Shown here: positions 10,302 to 19,521 of the stretch, piece by piece
How the letters are laid out: each line of letters starts with the position of its first letter
Position numbering within the stretch: the first letter of the stretch is position 1
From: Candidatus Nitrotoga sp. SPKER
GTDB taxonomy: Bacteria; Pseudomonadota; Gammaproteobacteria; Burkholderiales; Gallionellaceae
DNA length: 64,000 bases
Assembly: GCA_003402285.1 (NCBI GenBank)
Contig: QFXG01000017.1
Span: 186,001 to 250,000 of the forward strand
Direction: 5' to 3'
Program-made: the position numbers and the translations under genes
The notes under the pieces: generated by a model
What the model saw: only the letters and a program-made list of their open reading frames with translations
The model's database searches: none
What the model was told of the DNA's origin: nothing

Positions 10302-10352
10302 AAGATTTTTCTCTGTGAATTGTAAATAAGTTGGCCTATTGGGGTGGTCGTC

Positions 10353-10541
10353 TTATTTTTTGTCAGAACCCCCAGCAACTGCTTTCACGCCTGCCGTTGT
10401 AACATCGACAGTTGTACCAACCACCGCGGCGCCGACCTTAACGGTTGTTGCAACCACGGTAACCGCAGCATCAGCGACAGTAACCACCGCACAGCCGTTA
10501 CAGAAAATGCAAATTAAGGTGTATAGAAGGTAGGCACGCAT
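10353..10541 (-). CDS. Small lipoprotein (NF038104-like)
   Basis: 62 residues with a short signal peptide ending in a lipobox (FCNGC). A low-complexity Ala/Val/Thr-rich tail follows, with recurring VTVADAA / VVATTVKVG units ending in GGSDKK. It resembles the tiny betaproteobacterial lipoproteins catalogued as the NF038104 family; I assign it by pattern only. It starts 6 bases after the gldG-like gene and lies upstream of mutM. Function unknown. The plus strand also carries a Thr/Ala-rich frame here, which I regard as the shadow. Confidence 0.6.
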   Translation of the reverse strand: MRAYLLYTLICIFCNGCAVVTVADAAVTVVATTVKVGAAVVGTTVDVTTAGVKAVAGGSDKK

Positions 10542-10547
10542 GGGAAG

Positions 10548-11888
10548 TTAATTTCTTCTGCGCCACCAAAGTATGGCACCCGCCAGCATTAACATCACAG
10601 GCAGGGCAATCAAGAAGCTACCACTGATTATGGTCAGATTGATTTTGCTCAAGGTAATCGCCCCATCTTTCACTGCACGGGGTTGAGTCGTGATGAGTTT
10701 TTCTTCGTTGCCTAGCCAGTTCGTCATGTTGACGCCAAGATCAAGATTGCCGCCGTTGCCGGAATAGGCATTGGCAAGAAACGAGCCGCCGCCGACGATA
10801 ACAATGCGTTGTTCACGATCGTTTATGTTGCGTTGCAGGGCAAGTGCGATGGTTACGGGGCCGGGGATATCACGGGTTTTGTTGAATTGTGGTTTACCTT
10901 GCGGTATGTCGTGGCTAACCCAGCCACGTGGCGCGGCTTCTACCAGCGTGGTGTGCTGCCATGCAGCATTTTCTTCCCAGTTAATGGCGCGGGCAAAGGG
11001 GAAGACCGTGATCAAGTTAAAGTTTTGCGTGATGGCGTGCGGCGGGTAGCCCGCGCCCAGCGCCCAGGTTGGAGGAATATTCATTTCTGCTGCTGCTGGA
11101 TCAACCACGATTCCAGGCGTGAGAATGATATCCAGTTTTTCAGTCAGACGCTCTAATCCACGCAAGGGCTCGGCATCTATTAGCCACAGCAGGTTACCGC
11201 CGTTGGCGATATAGCGTAGCAGCTTATCTATCTCGCCCTGTAATAGGTCGATTTGCGGCTGAGTAATGATCAACATGCTGGCATTATTGGGTACGTCCTG
11301 CGCTACCGTTAAATTTAGGCTGTTAAGGCGAAAGCCATTTTGTTGTAGCCGTTTGCCAAACTCGCCAAGATCGTGATTTGCGATACCTTCCAGATTACGT
11401 TCTCCATGTCCATCAAGATACATAACTGGTTGATTTTGTGTGTGAGCCATGCGTAATAATACGCTGGTAAGCGCTTGTTCGTTCAACATGGTGAGGTGTT
11501 CGCGTTTGCCGCCATATTCCACCAGCATTTCGCCATTGACACGAATATTGACTTTGCGCGCTTCCTCCGGTTGCTTCACCGGATCAATAAAGGCGAGCGA
11601 AATATCGGGCTTATAGCGTTGATAGAGAGCGACAAAATCACGGGTCAGCCTGTGCATATCGCCTAAAGTTGCATCTTGCCCTGTTACATACATCGTGAGT
11701 TTTATTTCACCGGGTAGCTGTTTTAGTACATTGATACTACTATCTGCCAAACTGTTGCTGGCATTTTGTGTCATATCCCATTGTGCGGGGTGACGTGCCG
11801 CAAGTTGATACAGTGTGACGATAGCGGCGAGCAACAGTACGGTGAAGGCAAGGTTTTTAATGAGCAGATTGAGTTGTGGGAATTTCAT
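10548..11888 (-). CDS. GldG-like ABC transporter auxiliary protein
   Basis: 446 residues. One N-terminal membrane segment (about 12-30) leads into a large extracytoplasmic domain. A C-terminal membrane segment follows (ISGSFLIALPVMLMLAGAILWW) with a basic tail (RRRN). Motifs such as VMYLDGHGERNL and LLWLIDAEPLRGL fit the ABC-type uncharacterised transport (GldG/ABC_transp_aux) family. It follows the permease gene by 10 bases and forms a three-gene transporter with it and the ATPase. In Bacteroidetes the Gld trio is linked to gliding; in proteobacteria the substrate is unknown. Confidence 0.85.
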   Translation of the reverse strand: MKFPQLNLLIKNLAFTVLLLAAIVTLYQLAARHPAQWDMTQNASNSLADSSINVLKQLPGEIKLTMYVTGQDATLGDMHRLTRDFVALYQRYKPDISLAFIDPVKQPEEARKVNIRVNGEMLVEYGGKREHLTMLNEQALTSVLLRMAHTQNQPVMYLDGHGERNLEGIANHDLGEFGKRLQQNGFRLNSLNLTVAQDVPNNASMLIITQPQIDLLQGEIDKLLRYIANGGNLLWLIDAEPLRGLERLTEKLDIILTPGIVVDPAAAEMNIPPTWALGAGYPPHAITQNFNLITVFPFARAINWEENAAWQHTTLVEAAPRGWVSHDIPQGKPQFNKTRDIPGPVTIALALQRNINDREQRIVIVGGGSFLANAYSGNGGNLDLGVNMTNWLGNEEKLITTQPRAVKDGAITLSKINLTIISGSFLIALPVMLMLAGAILWWRRRN

Positions 11889-11898
11889 GCTGGAAGGC

Positions 11899-12642
11899 TC
11901 AGCTATAAATGCGGTTGTTATGCAATCGGCGTATCGTTAGCAACAGAAAGGTGATACAAAACAGCAGGAAGAATATTAGGTCTGTACTATTTAACAGGCC
12001 AATATTGAAGCTTTGAAAATGGCTGGTGGGAGCAAGCGCGCGCCAAGGCTTGTCATTATCCACCGCACTGATTTCCACCAGCCACAGACCAAAAAATATG
12101 GCCAGTGCACCGATAGCCGCCACTACTGGTTGTGCGGTGAGCGAGGAAATATACAGTCCCAACGCGGTGTAGCTGGCAGCAAGGAGTATTAGCCCCAACG
12201 CATTGGTGATAAGAAGTCCTGTGTCTAGTTGCGTGCCTGCGGCCAGAGTTAACACCATCACCAGGCAGCTGATGATGATGAGTAATAAAAATAACATTAG
12301 ACCGATGAATTTTCCTATCACAATGTGAATATTAGAAACTGGCGCGCTCATTAATAGCGTTAGGGTTTGGTTGCGTCGTTCCTCGGCGATTGAGCGCATG
12401 GTAAAGATAGGTATCAGCATCATTAAAATCAGCGCGACGGTACCGAGTACGGGAGCCGCTACGGCTAATGTGGCACCGGGCGCGTTGGCAAGCTGCGCCA
12501 GTTGTGACTGTACTTGTAAAAAAGCATCCAGCCGTGCCAGGAAAAACCAGGCAAAGATAAATTGCAGGGCGCCCACGATCAGCCAGGTCGAAGGAATGGC
12601 GAACAGGCTGCGAAATTCCTTGAGCGCAATGGTTAGAGTCAT
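11899..12642 (-). CDS. ABC transporter permease (GldF/ABC-2 type)
   Basis: 247 residues with about six membrane segments. The family-typical motif FTMRSIAEERRNQTLTLLMS follows the second segment. The start overlaps the ATPase stop (ATGA), indicating translational coupling. It forms the membrane channel of the Gld-type exporter with the GldG-like and ATPase genes. Substrate unknown. Confidence 0.88.
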   Translation of the reverse strand: MTLTIALKEFRSLFAIPSTWLIVGALQFIFAWFFLARLDAFLQVQSQLAQLANAPGATLAVAAPVLGTVALILMMLIPIFTMRSIAEERRNQTLTLLMSAPVSNIHIVIGKFIGLMLFLLLIIISCLVMVLTLAAGTQLDTGLLITNALGLILLAASYTALGLYISSLTAQPVVAAIGALAIFFGLWLVEISAVDNDKPWRALAPTSHFQSFNIGLLNSTDLIFFLLFCITFLLLTIRRLHNNRIYS

Positions 12643-13577
12643 AATTTTTCGTCTTGAGTGATTTGCATAAACACATCTTCCAGTCGCGTTTGTAGCGGAA
12701 CCAGTTGCTCTGCTTGCCAGCCATGTTGCGCGGCGAGCGCGAGCAGCGCAGCGCTTGGGTTTGTGTGAGTGGCATGCAAAATGCGGAACTGTGTGGTGGA
12801 AAGCGGGTCTACTTGCTGTACGCCGGCGATGGCTTGCAATTCGGAAAGTGCAGGTGGCGCGAACAGGGTAACGATGAAGCCTGATTGATTGCCGTATTGC
12901 TGCATTTTTGTGCTGCTGCTACCGTAAATCAGGCGACCGTGATGCATAATTTCGACGCGATCACAAATATGTTCCACTTCGCTTAGCAGATGGGTAGAAA
13001 GGATAACGCTGTGCATATTCCCCAATTCGCGGATCAAGGTGCGGATGTCGCGGATTTGAGCTGGATCAAGGCCAACAGTAGGTTCGTCGAGAATAATTAC
13101 TGCTGGTTGATGGATAATAGCTTGTGCAATGCCGACCCGTTGTTGATAGCCTTTGGAAAGTGTGCCGATGATTTTTTTCCCACTGTCCTGTAAACCGCAA
13201 CGGTGTTTGGTTTCGGTTAAAGCATCCGGAATCTGCGCACGCGGTATACGATGCAGCTTGGCGGTGAATATAAGGAAATCGTTGACGCTCATTTCGCGGT
13301 ATAAAGGAGGCGTTTCTGGCAAGAATCCGATTTGCGCCTTGGCTTTCTCGGGCTGACGTATTAGATCGAAGCCGCATATTTCAATTTCTCCCGCATGCGG
13401 CAAAAGTGCGCCGGTTAGCATTTGTAACGTTGTACTTTTGCCGGCCCCATTGTGCCCAAGCAAGCCAAGCACCTCGCCATGCCGAAGCTCTAAGGATATG
13501 CCATGGATGACCTCGCGTTGACCAAAGCGGCGAATCAGGTTACGTGCGGATAGGGTGATTGGTGCAGTGACTGACAT
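12639..13577 (-). CDS. ABC transporter ATP-binding protein (GldA-like)
   Basis: The start is set at the ATG at 13577 (MSVTAPITLSARNLIRRFGQ), which gives 312 residues. The frame runs 25 codons further upstream but that part does not look like an ABC N-terminus. Walker A is GHNGAGKST, the Q-loop lies near GFLPETPP, the signature is LSKGYQQR, Walker B is VIILDEP and the H-loop is STHLL. A C-terminal domain (about 225-310) is typical of ABC-2 exporters. It is first gene of the minus-strand transporter operon and overlaps the permease by four bases. Confidence 0.92.
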   Translation of the reverse strand: MSVTAPITLSARNLIRRFGQREVIHGISLELRHGEVLGLLGHNGAGKSTTLQMLTGALLPHAGEIEICGFDLIRQPEKAKAQIGFLPETPPLYREMSVNDFLIFTAKLHRIPRAQIPDALTETKHRCGLQDSGKKIIGTLSKGYQQRVGIAQAIIHQPAVIILDEPTVGLDPAQIRDIRTLIRELGNMHSVILSTHLLSEVEHICDRVEIMHHGRLIYGSSSTKMQQYGNQSGFIVTLFAPPALSELQAIAGVQQVDPLSTTQFRILHATHTNPSAALLALAAQHGWQAEQLVPLQTRLEDVFMQITQDEKL

Positions 13578-13873
13578 TAGTGCGGATGCAGATTGTATGG
13601 AAAGGTAAATATAACCTAATATGTCGTTATACATCAAAATGAAATCTTTCAATGATGTCTGACCGCAAAATTAGGGATGTTTTTATGAAACGCATAGTTC
13701 GTTTATATAAAATAAAGATGTCAAACGCGGAAAAACTCGGAGCGATGCATTTGGACGTTCTTCGAATCTGAGCTACCCTTAGCTTTGACGCAATTCATAG
13801 TGCTGAAAGCTCGTCAGAGAGCATAGTACGACCCCATAAATTTTTTATTTTTTTAAATACTTATCTATTAAAT

Positions 13874-15580
13874 ATGTCGAATTTAAAACGTTGCACAGCT
13901 ATTTTTGCATTGTTGCTGGTTTCTTGTGCGCACGCGTCGCAGCAGGACACGGAGAAGCCCGGATTTGAAGTGGAAAAGCAAGTGGAATTGCCCAAGCAGG
14001 AATTGACCCAGCAGGTACTCTATGAGTATTTGCTGGGTGAAATGGCCTTGCAGCGTGATCAGCCTGACTTAGCTGCGCAGCTGTATTTAAATCTGGCCAA
14101 TTCGACACGTGATCCGCGCCTGGCGCGCTATGCTGCACATTTGGCTTTTGAGACGCGCCAAATGGACAAAGCGATGTCCGCATTCAACCTGTGGCTGGAA
14201 ATAGAACCCAATTCACCGTTGGCGAAACAGGCTCTGGTCACCCTGCTGATTAGTGGCGGTAAGCTGGATGAGGCACGCCCGCATCTCGTGAGTCTTTTAG
14301 CAGCAGCGACGGATGTCGGAAATATTTTTATGCGAATTTCGCCAATGATCGCGAGTTATCCCGATAAAAATGCTGCATTTGATCTACTTCGCGAGCTGAC
14401 ATTACCTTATCCGCGGGTGGCGGAGGCACGTTGGGCGCTGGCACAGGTAGCAGAAGCCGCAGGTAAACACGAATTAGCCTTGGAAGAAGCCCAACAGGCA
14501 TATGCCTTGCGCCCAGAATGGGATAGTGCCGTGCTACTCAATGCCCAATTGCTACAGGGTGCGGCGCCAAAGCAGGCATTGGCTTTACTGAAAAAATATC
14601 TGGAGTCTTATCCCGACACCAAAGAGGTGCGCCTGTTTTATGCACGCGTGCTGATGGAACAAAAGCAGAATCGAGAGGCGCGCGCAGAATTTCAGCGCTT
14701 GCTTAATGCGTATCCAGACAACGCCGATCTGGCGTTTGCTGTGGGATTGTTGTCATTAGACATAGGTGAGCTGGATCGTGGTGAGAAAGAGTTGCAGCAG
14801 GCCCTTACTAATCGAAAGAAAGATGAAGATGTAGTGTATTACTACCTGGGTCAGTTAAGTGAAGCGAAGAAGCATGATGAAGAGGCAATGCAGAATTACA
14901 GCAAAGTAAAAGATGGGGATTATAATTTTTCCTCGCGTATACGCATGGCTTTCCTGACCAATAAATTGGGTAAACTGGATGAGGCGCGGCAGCTCTTGCA
15001 CAAGACTGTTGCGAAAAATAATCAGCAGCGGATACAACTGGTTATGGTTGAAGTACAGATTCTACGCGATGCACAGCAATTTGAGGCTGCCTATCAGGTA
15101 CTCATGTTAGGGTTGGAAAAATTACCCAACCAACCCGACCTGATGTATGAGGCAGCGATGCTGGCGGAGAAGGCTGGAAAACCTGATGCATTTGAGCAGA
15201 TGATGCTAAAGTTAATTGAAATTGAGCCTGGTTACGCACAAGCTTATAACGCGCTGGGCTATGGTTTACTGGAGCGCAACGAACGCATACCCGAGGCGAT
15301 GAAACTGGTGGAGAAGGCATACCAGCTTGCTCCGGATGACATCGGCATCATTGATAGTATGGGTTTTGGGTATTACCGCTTGGGTGATTTGTCCAAAAGT
15401 TTGGAGTTCCTGCGCCGGGCCTATGCCGCCAATCCAGATCCGGAAATTGCTGCACATCTTGGCGAAGTACTGTGGGCTCAGGGCGAAAAGGAGCAAGCAA
15501 AAAAAATGTGGAGCGATGCACTAAAAGCTCATCCTGGTAATAATGCGCTACAGGTGGTCATCAAGAAATTTACGCCTTGA
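13874..15580 (+). CDS. Tetratricopeptide-repeat lipoprotein
   Basis: 568 residues. The signal peptide ends in a lipobox (LLVSC), so it is probably anchored to the outer membrane facing the periplasm. Almost the whole mature part is TPR-like helix pairs, the last with AYNALGYGLLERNERIPEAM and GYYRLGDLSKSLEFLRRAY. Such proteins are scaffolds. Its place directly upstream of lolB and ispE is conserved in betaproteobacteria. The stop overlaps the lolB TTG start. About 220 bases without a gene precede it and hold its promoter, where I see no clear box. Confidence 0.85.
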   Translation: MSNLKRCTAIFALLLVSCAHASQQDTEKPGFEVEKQVELPKQELTQQVLYEYLLGEMALQRDQPDLAAQLYLNLANSTRDPRLARYAAHLAFETRQMDKAMSAFNLWLEIEPNSPLAKQALVTLLISGGKLDEARPHLVSLLAAATDVGNIFMRISPMIASYPDKNAAFDLLRELTLPYPRVAEARWALAQVAEAAGKHELALEEAQQAYALRPEWDSAVLLNAQLLQGAAPKQALALLKKYLESYPDTKEVRLFYARVLMEQKQNREARAEFQRLLNAYPDNADLAFAVGLLSLDIGELDRGEKELQQALTNRKKDEDVVYYYLGQLSEAKKHDEEAMQNYSKVKDGDYNFSSRIRMAFLTNKLGKLDEARQLLHKTVAKNNQQRIQLVMVEVQILRDAQQFEAAYQVLMLGLEKLPNQPDLMYEAAMLAEKAGKPDAFEQMMLKLIEIEPGYAQAYNALGYGLLERNERIPEAMKLVEKAYQLAPDDIGIIDSMGFGYYRLGDLSKSLEFLRRAYAANPDPEIAAHLGEVLWAQGEKEQAKKMWSDALKAHPGNNALQVVIKKFTP

Positions 15581-16140
15581 TACATCGATTCTTTTTGCTG
15601 TGCCTCTTGCTGCTGGGGGGATGCGCAAGTGTGCCACCGGTATCTAAGTCTGTTACGCGGCCTATGCAGTCGGAACGTGTACATTTTGTATTGTCTGGAC
15701 GGGTTGCCGTAAAGTATGACGGAAATCGATCTTCATCCGGGGTACGCTGGATGCATTATGCTGGGGCAGATGAACTCCTGTTGCTTGCACCATTTGGGCA
15801 GACTGTGGCTCGTATTCGTAGTGATATGAGGGGGGCAGTGCTGGATATGCCGTTTAAGCACTACGCGGCACAAGACGCTGACGAATTAACTCAGCAAGTA
15901 CTGGGCTGGCGTTTGCCGCTGTCGGGCTTGCGTTATTGGGTGTTAGGGTTGCCAGCGCCGAAGAGTGTATTTGGCATTGAGCATGATGCTAACGGGCAAG
16001 TGATACTGTTAAATCAGGATGGTTGGGCGATACGCTATACGCGCTATGCAGCGCAAACACCTGACAGTTTGCCGTTACGTATTGCCTTGCAGCGCGATGG
16101 CCTGGAAATCCAATTACTGATCGATGAATGGGAAATATAA
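15577..16140 (+). CDS. lolB: Outer-membrane lipoprotein LolB
   Basis: 187 residues, receptor that accepts lipoproteins from LolA and inserts them into the outer membrane. The signal peptide has lipobox LLGGC. The mature part matches LolB: LSGRVAVKYDGNRSSSGVRW, then the hydrophobic region near LGWRLPLSGLRYWVLGLPAP, and W-rich beta strands. The start is a TTG that overlaps the stop of the upstream gene (TTGA). The 3' end overlaps ispE by 13 bases. The lolB-ispE pair is conserved in proteobacteria. Confidence 0.93.
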   Translation: MIHRFFLLCLLLLGGCASVPPVSKSVTRPMQSERVHFVLSGRVAVKYDGNRSSSGVRWMHYAGADELLLLAPFGQTVARIRSDMRGAVLDMPFKHYAAQDADELTQQVLGWRLPLSGLRYWVLGLPAPKSVFGIEHDANGQVILLNQDGWAIRYTRYAAQTPDSLPLRIALQRDGLEIQLLIDEWEI

Positions 16141-16994
16141 CAAAAACTTTAACCCTTCCGGCACCCGCCAAACTCAACCTTTTTTTGCATGTGGTCGGGC
16201 GCAGGATAGATGGCTATCATCTGTTGCAAACGCTGTTTCGTTTCATTGATTTTAGTGACCTATTGCATTTCTCACTCCGCAAGAATGGTGTGGTGCGCCG
16301 TATTAGTGCGCTCGATGGCGTGCCACAGGAGCAGGACTTGTGCGTGCGCGCCGCACGTCTGCTACAAAAGGAATGCGGTTGCAGCTTGGGTGTGGATATA
16401 ACGCTGGAAAAACGTATTCCTATGGGCGGAGGTTTGGGTGGGGGTAGTTCAGATGCAGCCACGACACTCCTTGCGCTGAATAGTCTATGGAACCTGGAGT
16501 TGTCGCGCGAACGGTTAATGGAGATAGGCTTGTCTCTGGGGGCGGACGTACCGGTATTTGTGTTTGGTGAAAATGCCTATGCAGAAGGCATAGGTGAGCA
16601 GTTACAGGCCTACGATGTACCGGATGCTTGGTATGTAGTGTTGTTTCCGCCAGTGCATGTCGTAACGGCAAAGGTATTTGCACACTTGGATTTTGCGAAC
16701 TTGGAATTGACACGGGATGCGATTTCCCTCAGAATTCGCGGCCTTCCGCTACGGCTACCGCACAACGATTTACAGTCGGTGGTATGTAGCTTATATCCGG
16801 AAGTGGCGCGGCATATTGTTTGGCTTGAGCAATTTGTGCAAGCTCGAATGAGTGGCTCTGGTGCTTGCGTGTTTGCTGAGTTTGTTACTGAGGTACAGGC
16901 GCAAGCAGTGATAGAACATTTGCCGCCAGATATGCGCGGTATTGTAGTACGCGGTTTGCCGCAGCATCCACTACGGGATTTTACCGTAATGTGA
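16128..16994 (+). CDS. ispE: 4-diphosphocytidyl-2-C-methyl-D-erythritol kinase
   Basis: 288 residues, a GHMP kinase of the MEP isoprenoid pathway that phosphorylates the 2-hydroxyl of CDP-methylerythritol. The N-terminal APAKLNLFLHVVGRR with its catalytic lysine, the glycine-rich ATP loop PMGGGLGGGSSDAA (about 95-108) and the C-terminal MSGSGACVFAEF are all present. The ATG lies inside the end of lolB. tRNA-Gln follows by 13 bases and is likely on the same transcript. Confidence 0.96.
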   Translation: MGNITKTLTLPAPAKLNLFLHVVGRRIDGYHLLQTLFRFIDFSDLLHFSLRKNGVVRRISALDGVPQEQDLCVRAARLLQKECGCSLGVDITLEKRIPMGGGLGGGSSDAATTLLALNSLWNLELSRERLMEIGLSLGADVPVFVFGENAYAEGIGEQLQAYDVPDAWYVVLFPPVHVVTAKVFAHLDFANLELTRDAISLRIRGLPLRLPHNDLQSVVCSLYPEVARHIVWLEQFVQARMSGSGACVFAEFVTEVQAQAVIEHLPPDMRGIVVRGLPQHPLRDFTVM

Positions 16995-17007
16995 AATGCA
17001 AGATTAT

Positions 17008-17082
17008 TGGGGAGTCGCCAAGTGGTAAGGCACCGGATTTTGATTCCGGCATTCGTAGGTTCGATCCCTACCTCCCCAGCCA
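17008..17082 (+). tRNA. tRNA-Gln (anticodon TTG)
   Basis: A 75-base cloverleaf. The acceptor stem TGGGGAG pairs with CTCCCCA, followed by a G discriminator and encoded CCA. The anticodon stem CCGGA/TCCGG encloses loop TTTTGAT, so the anticodon is TTG at 17040-17042, reading CAA. The T-arm contains GGTTCGATCC. Its place between ispE and prs is the usual betaproteobacterial position. Confidence 0.97.
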
Positions 17083-17105
17083 GTTTGTAGGATGTTGTTT
17101 GTTTG

Positions 17106-17130
17106 GGGCGCTTGCGCCCGTTTTTATTTT
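17106..17130 (+). terminator. Hairpin plus T-run between tRNA-Gln and prs
   Basis: GGGCG (17106-17110) pairs with CGCCC (17115-17119) over a four-base loop, followed by GTTTTTATTTT. This looks like a short rho-independent terminator or attenuator after the tRNA. It ends only ten bases before the prs start, so it could also modulate prs read-through. Confidence 0.55.
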
Positions 17131-17139
17131 AAGGGGAGC

Positions 17140-18093
17140 ATGGTGTCCAACGACGGCTTGATGGTGTTCACCGGCAATGCCAATCCTAAGCTTGCACAAT
17201 ATGTAGCACAGCACCTTAATATTCAACTTGGGCGAGCCACCGTTGGCCGTTTTTCAGACGGCGAGGTGATGATAGAGATTCTAGACAACGTGCGCGGCAA
17301 AGACGTGTTCGTTCTGCAATCAACATGCGCCCCAACCAACGATAATCTGATGGAAGTGCTGGTCATGGTGGATGCGCTTAAGCGCGCTTCCGCTGGTCGT
17401 ATCATTGCCGCGCTACCCTATTTTGGCTATGCCCGGCAGGATCGACGTCCGCGTTCCGCGCGCGTGGCGATTACGGCCAAGGTGGTGGCGAACATGCTGA
17501 GCGGTGTTGGTGTGGATCGTGTTCTAACCATGGATTTGCATTCGGATCAGATTCAGGGGTTTTTCGATATTCCTGTGGACAACATTTACGCTAGCCCGAT
17601 TTTATTGGCCGATGTATGGAAGCATAATTACAAAAATCTGGTGGTGGTCTCGCCGGATGTGGGTGGCGTGGTCCGTGCGCGGGCATTAGCCAAGCGTTTG
17701 GAAGCTGATCTCACTATCATTGACAAGCGTCGCCCCAAACCTAACGTAGCCAAGGTGATGAACATCATTGGTGAAGTGGTAGACCGAACCTGTTTGATCA
17801 TGGATGATCTGGTTGATACTGGCAACACCTTATGCGAGGCTGCTGATGCACTGAAAGCCAAGGGTGCGGAAAAGGTGGTGGCGTATTGCACACACCCGGT
17901 GCTGTCTGGTTCGGCGATTGAACGCATAGAGAATTCTGCAATAGATGAACTGGTTGTGACTGATACGATCCCGCTGAGCAATGAAGCGATGGCTTGCAAG
18001 CGTATTCGCCAGTTGAGTGTGGCTGAATTGCTGGCCGAAACCATTCGACGCATCCATGCGGAAGAGTCCGTCAGTTCATTATTTACGGAATAG
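17140..18093 (+). CDS. prs: Ribose-phosphate pyrophosphokinase
   Basis: 317 residues, makes PRPP from ribose 5-phosphate and ATP for nucleotide, His and Trp synthesis. Seen are [11 protein letters not shown] at the N-terminus, the flexible-loop/ATP region [23 protein letters not shown], and the PRPP-binding loop [11 protein letters not shown]. The start is ATG at 17140 after AAGGGGAG; GTG at 17143 is possible. The frame extends upstream to 17092 through the hairpin, which is not likely to be coding. Length matches the family (about 315). Confidence 0.97.
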   Translation: MVSNDGLMVFTGNANPKLAQYVAQHLNIQLGRATVGRFSDGEVMIEILDNVRGKDVFVLQSTCAPTNDNLMEVLVMVDALKRASAGRIIAALPYFGYARQDRRPRSARVAITAKVVANMLSGVGVDRVLTMDLHSDQIQGFFDIPVDNIYASPILLADVWKHNYKNLVVVSPDVGGVVRARALAKRLEADLTIIDKRRPKPNVAKVMNIIGEVVDRTCLIMDDLVDTGNTLCEAADALKAKGAEKVVAYCTHPVLSGSAIERIENSAIDELVVTDTIPLSNEAMACKRIRQLSVAELLAETIRRIHAEESVSSLFTE

Positions 18094-18176
18094 TTTTTGT
18101 GGCCGTCATGTTGAGGGTCGCGTAACCTGGAATTGCCTGGTCGCGGGTGATTCCGAATTTGAAGTGGAGAAATAAA

Positions 18177-18836
18177 ATGAAAATCGAACTAAGCGCAATA
18201 TTCCGCAAGGCGCAAGGAACGGGTGCGAGCCGCCGTCTGCGCAAGTCTGGCCGCGTGCCTGGCATCGTGTATGGTGGTGTTGAACCTACATTGATTGATC
18301 TTGATCACAACAATCTGTATCACAGCCTGCGTAAGGAAGCGTTTCATGCTTCCATTCTGACCCTTGATATAGATGGCAAAAAAGAACCAGTACTGTTGCG
18401 CGACTTTCAGATGCATCCATTTCGCCAGCAAGTCCAACATATCGATTTTCAGCGCGTGGAAGCAAATAAAAAGATCCATATGAAAGTGCCATTGCACTTT
18501 ATAAATGCCGATATCTCCCCTGGGGTAAAGCTGAACGGAGGTATCATTTCTCACGTGATGAATGATCTGAATGTTGCTTGTTTGCCAGCTGACTTGCCCG
18601 AATTTATCGAGGTCGATCTATCCACGTTGGCGCTAAATCATTCTGTTCATGTTTCCGACCTTAAATTACCTAAAGGCGTAGAAGCGGCAGGTATTCATAT
18701 TGGAGATGCGGTAGTGGCCACGGTTCAGGTACCGCGTGGCGCGATTGAAGCGGAAGCACTGGCCGCGGCTGAAGCAGCCGCTGCTTCTGCCGGGGATGGA
18801 AAAGCTGCGGCAAAACCTGCGGCAAAATCTAAATAG
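18177..18836 (+). CDS. rplY: Ribosomal protein L25, long (Ctc/TL5) form
   Basis: 219 residues from ATG 18177, preceded by GTGGAGA. The N-terminal L25 domain that binds 5S rRNA (about 1-90, [18 protein letters not shown]) is followed by the TL5-type beta domain. An Ala/Lys-rich tail rich in AAA and AKPA repeats ends the protein. The prs-rplY-pth order is conserved. A strong terminator hairpin follows 16 bases after the stop. Confidence 0.95.
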   Translation: MKIELSAIFRKAQGTGASRRLRKSGRVPGIVYGGVEPTLIDLDHNNLYHSLRKEAFHASILTLDIDGKKEPVLLRDFQMHPFRQQVQHIDFQRVEANKKIHMKVPLHFINADISPGVKLNGGIISHVMNDLNVACLPADLPEFIEVDLSTLALNHSVHVSDLKLPKGVEAAGIHIGDAVVATVQVPRGAIEAEALAAAEAAAASAGDGKAAAKPAAKSK

Positions 18837-18852
18837 CATCAGTATTACAATT

Positions 18853-18892
18853 AAAAACCCGCCATGCACTTTTAAGTGTATGGCGGGTTTTT
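18853..18892 (+). terminator. Rho-independent terminator after rplY
   Basis: A long inverted repeat, CCCGCCATGCACTT against AAGTGTATGGCGGG, with one internal mismatch and a very short loop. A5 and T5 flank it, so it could work in both directions. It ends 38 bases before the pth start. Confidence 0.9.
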
Positions 18893-18930
18893 AACATGTC
18901 GTGAACAATTTTCACAGGTGTAAGCTAAAA

Positions 18931-19506
18931 ATGAGTGAAATCAAATTAATTGTCGGGTTGGGTAATCCCGGTCGTGAATATGATTTCACCCGGCATAACG
19001 CTGGGTTCTGGTGGGTAGACACGTTTGCGCGTATGCACCCCTTTACTTTCAAGTCTGAAAGCAAATTCTACGGCTTGGTCGCGCGCGGTCAGCTGTATGG
19101 TCCTGAGTTATTCTTACTCAAGCCGCAAACCTTTATGAATATCAGTGGCCGTGCAGTAGGGGCGCTGGCACAATTCTACAAAATCGAACCTCGACACATT
19201 TTGGTCGTGCATGATGAACTCGATTTGCCGCCGGGCAGTGCCAAGCTTAAACTGGGTGGTGGTCACGGCGGACACAACGGCTTGAAGGACATCTTTGCGC
19301 ATTTGGGTACACGCGATTTTTGGCGATTGCGCATAGGAATTGGTCATCCAGGTGAACGTGCGGATGTGGTTGATTATGTCTTGAATGCCCCGCGTCGTGA
19401 AGAAATGGAGTTAATCGAACACGCTATGCAGCGTGCGCTGGATGTGGCACCCATGATAGTTGAGGGCAAGCTGGAAGCGGCAATGCTGAAGTTGCACAGT
19501 AATTAA
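18931..19506 (+). CDS. pth: Peptidyl-tRNA hydrolase
   Basis: 191 residues, releases tRNA from prematurely terminated peptidyl-t[13 protein letters not shown], the catalytic His22 in TRHNAGF, the Asp in [11 protein letters not shown] and [11 protein letters not shown] are all family signatures. The start is ATG at 18931; an in-frame GTG at 18901 would add ten residues just behind the rplY terminator and is less likely. ychF follows by 15 bases. Confidence 0.97.
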   Translation: MSEIKLIVGLGNPGREYDFTRHNAGFWWVDTFARMHPFTFKSESKFYGLVARGQLYGPELFLLKPQTFMNISGRAVGALAQFYKIEPRHILVVHDELDLPPGSAKLKLGGGHGGHNGLKDIFAHLGTRDFWRLRIGIGHPGERADVVDYVLNAPRREEMELIEHAMQRALDVAPMIVEGKLEAAMLKLHSN

Positions 19507-19521
19507 TTTTAAGGAATATTC

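Noticed and set aside
10339-10533. Plus-strand Thr/Ala/Val-rich 64-codon frame
   Set aside because: It is the shadow of the minus-strand lipoprotein gene, which has a proper signal peptide and lipobox.
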